This document shows, piece by piece, positions 27,890 through 31,423 of a stretch of 31,423 nt of DNA. A program made the position numbers and the translations under genes. Numbering within the stretch: position 1 is the stretch's first letter; each line of letters begins with the position of its first letter. The notes beneath the pieces were generated by a model. That model saw nothing but the letters and a program-made list of their open reading frames with translations, was not told the DNA's origin and did not search any database. Origin of the DNA: Chara braunii (lineage: Eukaryota; Streptophyta; Charophyceae; Charales; Characeae); assembly GCA_003427395.1 (NCBI GenBank), contig BFEA01000230.1:387578-419000 (forward strand), read 5' to 3'.

Positions 27890-29055
27890 GTTTGTAAAAA
27901 CAAAATCTCATGTAAAAAAAAACAGGAATCTCGCACTTTAGGTTGTGAGAACATCCTCGTAGGCTCGTAAAGTATTGATTCTGCCGCACTTCTTATGTTA
28001 TCATGAAGGTGATGGGACTGCAAACCTTTATAATCCTCAATTCGTGTATGGAATCCACATCAACCCAATAATTTCGTTAAACCACTCGTACCTCACTCAA
28101 ACAAACTTGATAATTGAAAATACAATAATTTGGGTCATCGGATGAACAATGCCACTAGACAAAAATGACAGATGACACTAACCAATCAAACCACCACTAC
28201 CTTTCACAGGCAAACGCGAAGTCCATCTAGTAGCCTACTCGTTAGAGTCAGACGCCTCGGGGCAGGCAAGGGAGCCTTTTCTGAAATGGGGAAGGCCCTC
28301 ACGGACGTGGAAGTCATACCAGTGCTTTGAGGAATATATCTGGCCAGAACATGTGGAAAAATGATTTCTGATGTTTTCGTTTTTCTTTTTGTTGTTTTCT
28401 TTTCCTTACGTGCCCTGCCAGTGAGACAGCGCGGATTCCACGACAGACAACTAATTGCCTCACTTCTTCATAGTATTGTAGCTTCCTGTATCTGGCCGCA
28501 ATCACAACATAAAGGATGTTTTTTTTTTTCTTCTTCTTTGTTTTGTGTTCAGTGGACAAACCCCCTCACTGAGGGCGCAGTCATACTGACACCTCGTAGA
28601 ATGTATCTGATGGATATAGCGACGTTAGGGAAGTGGTTTTTTTTTTTTTTTTTTTCCTTTTTTTTTTTTTAATGTTTTTTCGCAAACGCAACTGCCTAGG
28701 CTCGGCAAAACTCGGTGCGCAATACAATTCAGGTTCGACAAAAAAAGGTCGGCGGTAGTGGTGGTTTAACAATAATAAAACAAAAATACTTTCGTGACGT
28801 TTTTTTTTTTCCCTTCTTGTTTTGGGCGTATGGAAAGTCCGCCTGGGCAAAAAATAGATTTGGAGATACTAATAGTTTAAACATGAGTCGTAGAGCATAA
28901 GGCTATAACCCCTTTTTTTTTTTTTTTTTTTTTTAAATGAAAATAATTTCATTCGTGATATTTTTTCTAATCTATATGAGTTAGTTGTTACAGAATTGTA
29001 TTACATTATATAATGTGTTTAAAATAAAAAAAAGTTCGAAGTAATGAAAACTGAA
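27890..29055. other. AT-rich intergenic with T-runs
   Basis: T-runs at 28519, 28638-28670, 28800 and 28911-28934. No gene or structured RNA was recognised. Confidence 0.4.
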
Positions 29056-29314
29056 CTAGGCTACGAACCGGGCCACTCAGGTTACCCAATTTGCCCGGGC
29101 GGCCCGCCCATGCAAGGATCGAGGAGGGTTCCGCCCCAAAAAAAAACTATGCTATGCAAAAAAATAAACTGACCAACTTTTGCCTAAGGGTGACATCAAT
29201 TTTTTTTACCAAATTTAAAATTAAAAAAAAATAACTAAAAATAATTTTATTTTATTTTATTATTATTTTTTGGCCCGACCAGGCAAGTGGTCCCGAGCCA
29301 CTCTGGTAGCCTAG
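29056..29314. mobile_element. Short TIR element, CTAGGCTAC family copy 1
   Basis: Begins CTAGGCTACGAACCGGGCCA and ends CCACTCTGGTAGCCTAG, so the outermost nine bases are inverted repeats. The inside is GC-rich at both ends and A/T-rich in the middle. Related copies lie at 30119, 30523 and 30599. No coding capacity; MITE-like. Confidence 0.65.
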
Positions 29315-30118
29315 GAACTGGACTAATAACAAATTTAGAAAGTTAATATATCAAGTATTTTATCATCTTACAAGCCATGTTTTTTTTGTGAGCATTATTT
29401 TTAATGAACGTTGTGCGCTCCACATATTTCATTTTATGGTATCTTTTCGTGATTTGTATTATCTTTCCTTTCCACATTGTATTGACTACGAATTAATTTG
29501 TATCCTATGACATAGTCTACAATAGTTTATACATTTATGATATTTTAGTTAAAATGATAGCTTAATGTCAGTATGATAATTAATTTTTACCTTGGTTTGT
29601 ATGCTTTATAGCTTTTCTGCTTATTCAAATGATGGCATATATGTCCATTGGTGCACTATAATTTGTTAAACCTTCGTGGACTTATTGATTTTTCGCCGAA
29701 GTTTTTGGCCTATCGTTTATCTAGTAGTTTTTATTAACAATGACATATTATTTTTAAATCATCTTCCTTGAATGGATAGTTTTCAATGTGATAAACAAAT
29801 ATAGCTCAACCTTTAAGTGAACTAATATTTTCAGTAAATCATTTATATATTATAATAACAAAAAAATGTTGCCGCACTAACCAACAATTCTACAACTCTT
29901 TTATAATGTTTTCAAAATTTATTACAACAAACATTAAGGCATTTAACTTTGATAAGATAGTTTTATTGCTAAGCAACCCGTAAGAGTTGAGCTTTGAGCC
30001 ATAAATATTAACTCGCGTGTAGCACACCAAACATTGTCGGGGGTTTTCCGAACACCAAAACACTGTCGGGTCTCCTGAACTGTTTGGTTAAACTTTTTTT
30101 TTTGTAATGATATTTTTT
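29315..30118. other. AT-rich intergenic, nothing recognised
   Basis: Very AT-rich. A partial repeat of ACACTGTCGGG-type sequence occurs near 30030-30070. No gene. Confidence 0.4.
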
Positions 30119-30310
30119 CTAGGCTATCGGCCGGCTGCCCGGGTCACCTTGTTTTCCCATGCGGCCCGGTCGTGCGAGGACCGGAGAAGGTCTCAGCCCA
30201 AAAAAAAAAAAAACCCTATATAAAAAAAAAAAAAAAAAAAAACTATGTTATGCCAAAAAAAAACTATGTTATGCCAAAAAAAACACTGACCAACGTTTGC
30301 CTCAAGGTCA
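30119..30310 (+). mobile_element. CTAGGCTAC family copy 2 (partial)
   Basis: Starts CTAGGCTATCGGCCGG and follows copy 1 through GCCCGGGTCACC, CATGCGGCCCGG and GAAGGTCTCAGCCCA plus an A-run. It then has two tandem copies of AACTATGTTATGCC (30241 and 30262) and the shared CTGACCAACGTTTGCCT segment. Confidence 0.6.
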
Positions 30311-30330
30311 CATCGGGCTGTTGTAGGGCT

Positions 30331-30497
30331 AGGTTTGGCCGATAGTGCCTTGATTAGCCTATTTGAGCGTAGCAAATGATGAAAGGGACACCGGACCCGT
30401 TTTTCGATTACATGTCGTGGGACAGGTTTGGCCGATAGTGCCTTGCTTAACCCATTTGACCGTAGCAATTGATGAAAGGGACACTGGGCCCGTTTCC
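30331..30497. repeat. 93-bp tandem duplication
   Basis: Two copies (about 30331-30402 and 30424-30496) share GGTTTGGCCGATAGTGCCTT, GATGAAAGGGACAC and CCCGTTT. Both are non-coding. Confidence 0.85.
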
Positions 30498-30522
30498 CGG
30501 ATATATGAAATCTGCTTTATCC

Positions 30523-30587
30523 CTAAGCTACCATATGGGTCCGGGCTCACTTGCCCAGCCGGGCCAAAAAAAAAAAAAAAAAAAAAA
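30523..30587 (+). repeat. CTAGGCTAC family end, copy 3
   Basis: CTAAGCTACCATATGGGTCC then TCACTTGCCCAGCCGGGCC and an A-run: the right-end sequence of copy 1 in inverted orientation. Confidence 0.6.
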
Positions 30588-30598
30588 GTATTAAAAAC

Positions 30599-30745
30599 CT
30601 AGGCTACCAGAGTGGCCCGAGGTCACTTGCCCGGCTGGGCCAAAAAATTAAAAAATAATAAAGATAAAATATTTTTTTTTAAGTTTATTTTTTATTCTAA
30701 ATTTGGTGAAGAATTTCGATGTGACCTTGAGGTAAAAGTTGTTCA
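30599..30745 (-). mobile_element. CTAGGCTAC family copy 4 (inverted)
   Basis: CTAGGCTACCAGAGTGGCCC to AGGTAAAAGTTGTTCAG is the reverse complement of the right half of copy 1 (29170-29314), diverged but collinear, including CCAAATTTA in the middle. Confidence 0.7.
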
Positions 30746-30750
30746 GTTTG

Positions 30751-30798
30751 GGGGCGGTGCGTTAGCGCAGCGGCAACGCTGCGCTAACACGCCGCCCC
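30751..30798 (+). ncRNA. Strong hairpin with GCAA loop (candidate structured RNA)
   Basis: GGGGCGG..GTTAGCGCAGCG, then GCAA, then CGCTGCGCTAAC..CGCCCC: arms of 22 bases pair at 20 positions, including an unbroken 12-bp stem (30761-30772 with 30777-30788). The loop is a GNRA tetraloop if transcribed on the plus strand. The left arm also contains TTAGCGCAGCGG, which fits a pol III A-box. Whether it is transcribed is unknown. Confidence 0.4.
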
Positions 30799-31128
30799 AG
30801 TGGCAGCGTTCGGGCGTTAGGGGATCACGTACGGGGTCGACGAAATTTGTCTGCTTCGATTGTCAGAACCTGGCGTTGGGATGGCCATGGTGGCACAGGG
30901 AGAAACACTGGGTTGTTAGGGGGGCGTGTCGAGGGAGCCATGAGATGCTCCTGGTCATTGCTGATCTCACTTGACTTTGTCAGGAATCCTAGTTCGATGG
31001 AGGAAGGAGAGAGCGATATGTGGGGGCCATCGGCGGGTGGGATCCGGATGCTGCACTATACCTGACGAAACTGATCAGGGGCTGTGCCCCTCGATCTCTG
31101 ATACGGAGGTTTTTGCGGGGGTGTCCTG
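30799..31128. other. Intergenic, GC-richer, nothing recognised
   Basis: Overlapping frames of 70-125 codons on the plus strand lack recognisable domains. A small hairpin GGGGCTGTGCCCC lies at about 31077-31090. Confidence 0.35.
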
Positions 31129-31162
31129 CCCTGACAGCTTGTCAGCTGACAGCTTGTCAGGG
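31129..31162. repeat. Doubled palindrome CTGACAGCTTGTCAG
   Basis: Two copies of the 15-bp palindromic unit CTGACAGCTTGTCAG, with six-base arms, lie end to end and share outer CCC/GGG pairing. Could form a cruciform or bind a dimeric protein. Confidence 0.75.
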
Positions 31163-31205
31163 TCAGCCCGTGGATGTGATGGGGACAGGAGTAATGGAGA
31201 TTGCT

Positions 31206-31257
31206 GCGGGACTTCCCACTTTCAACGCATAGCGGGACTTCTCACGTTCAATGCACA
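31206..31257. repeat. Two 26-bp tandem units
   Basis: GCGGGACTTCCCACTTTCAA.. and GCGGGACTTCTCACGTTCAA.. are adjacent, with a few differences. Confidence 0.85.
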
Positions 31258-31375
31258 GCGGAGGTACATGGGGATTCTGCTTACGATCTCCAGGAGCGCT
31301 CATCGACTTCTTGACTTCGGAGCGTTCACCTGTTGTAGCCCGTGTTAGGGCATATAGAGAGAGTGTATGCGTGTG

Positions 31376-31376
<1 letters not shown>

Positions 31377-31423
<47 letters not shown>
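31377..31423. repeat. (GT)n microsatellite at window end
   Basis: GT dinucleotides run to the last base, so the true end is outside the window. Confidence 0.97.

Noticed and set aside
1-31423. Bacterial-type operon, CRISPR array, plasmid or phage system
   Set aside because: No ribosome-binding sites, spacer-repeat arrays or prokaryotic gene clusters. Repeat content and element types are eukaryotic.

Overview
The window looks like an intergenic, repeat-dominated piece of a green-lineage (streptophyte-like) eukaryotic nuclear genome. The evidence is long dinucleotide microsatellites, long A/T homopolymers, a plant-type LINE tail with an RVT zinc-binding domain, a DIRS-type tyrosine-recombinase retrotransposon of the kangaroo/PAT kind and a Penelope-like retroelement. 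A charophyte alga or early-diverging land plant would fit, but the species cannot be fixed from this sequence. I see no host protein-coding gene, no rRNA and no CRISPR. Almost every open frame is a retroelement fragment or a chance ORF through simple repeats.

Layout. 1-2.4 kb: microsatellites, a GC-rich tandem array and a foldback-type inverted repeat whose arms carry (CT)n and (GA)n. 2.46-3.9 kb: a 5'-truncated LINE with a short A tail and a 14-bp target-site duplication. 3.9-8.4 kb: simple repeats, small hairpin elements and a clear assembly error. An exact 884-bp duplication (4213-5096 = 6794-7677) is broken by a complete Nextera mate-pair junction adapter at 5099-5136, so about 2.6 kb here is probably mis-joined.

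9.2-23.0 kb is the core. A DIRS-like element lies on the minus strand with split direct repeats: A1 22530-23012; B1 9836-9936 directly abutting A2 9375-9835; B2 9199-9297. It has gag fragments and RT/RNase H on the minus strand and a tyrosine recombinase on the plus strand (9972-11047). Its gag appears to be split by an insertion of about 8 kb (roughly 14.05-22.1 kb). That insertion carries a Penelope-like element on the plus strand: a CCHC-knuckle ORF, a coiled coil plus SAP domain, a GIY-YIG nuclease placed upstream of the RT, then the RT ending at 18046. A 4-kb tail with regularly recurring T-tracts follows. Without the insertion the DIRS element would be about 5.8 kb, a normal length for this class. 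Both elements are decayed by stops and frameshifts.

23.0-31.4 kb is AT-rich repeat country: tRNA-like modules, foldback hairpins, a family of short elements with CTAGGCTAC ends in both orientations, a 48-nt hairpin with a GCAA loop, and a terminal (GT)n. The genes do not form a host pathway. They are successive, nested transposon insertions.
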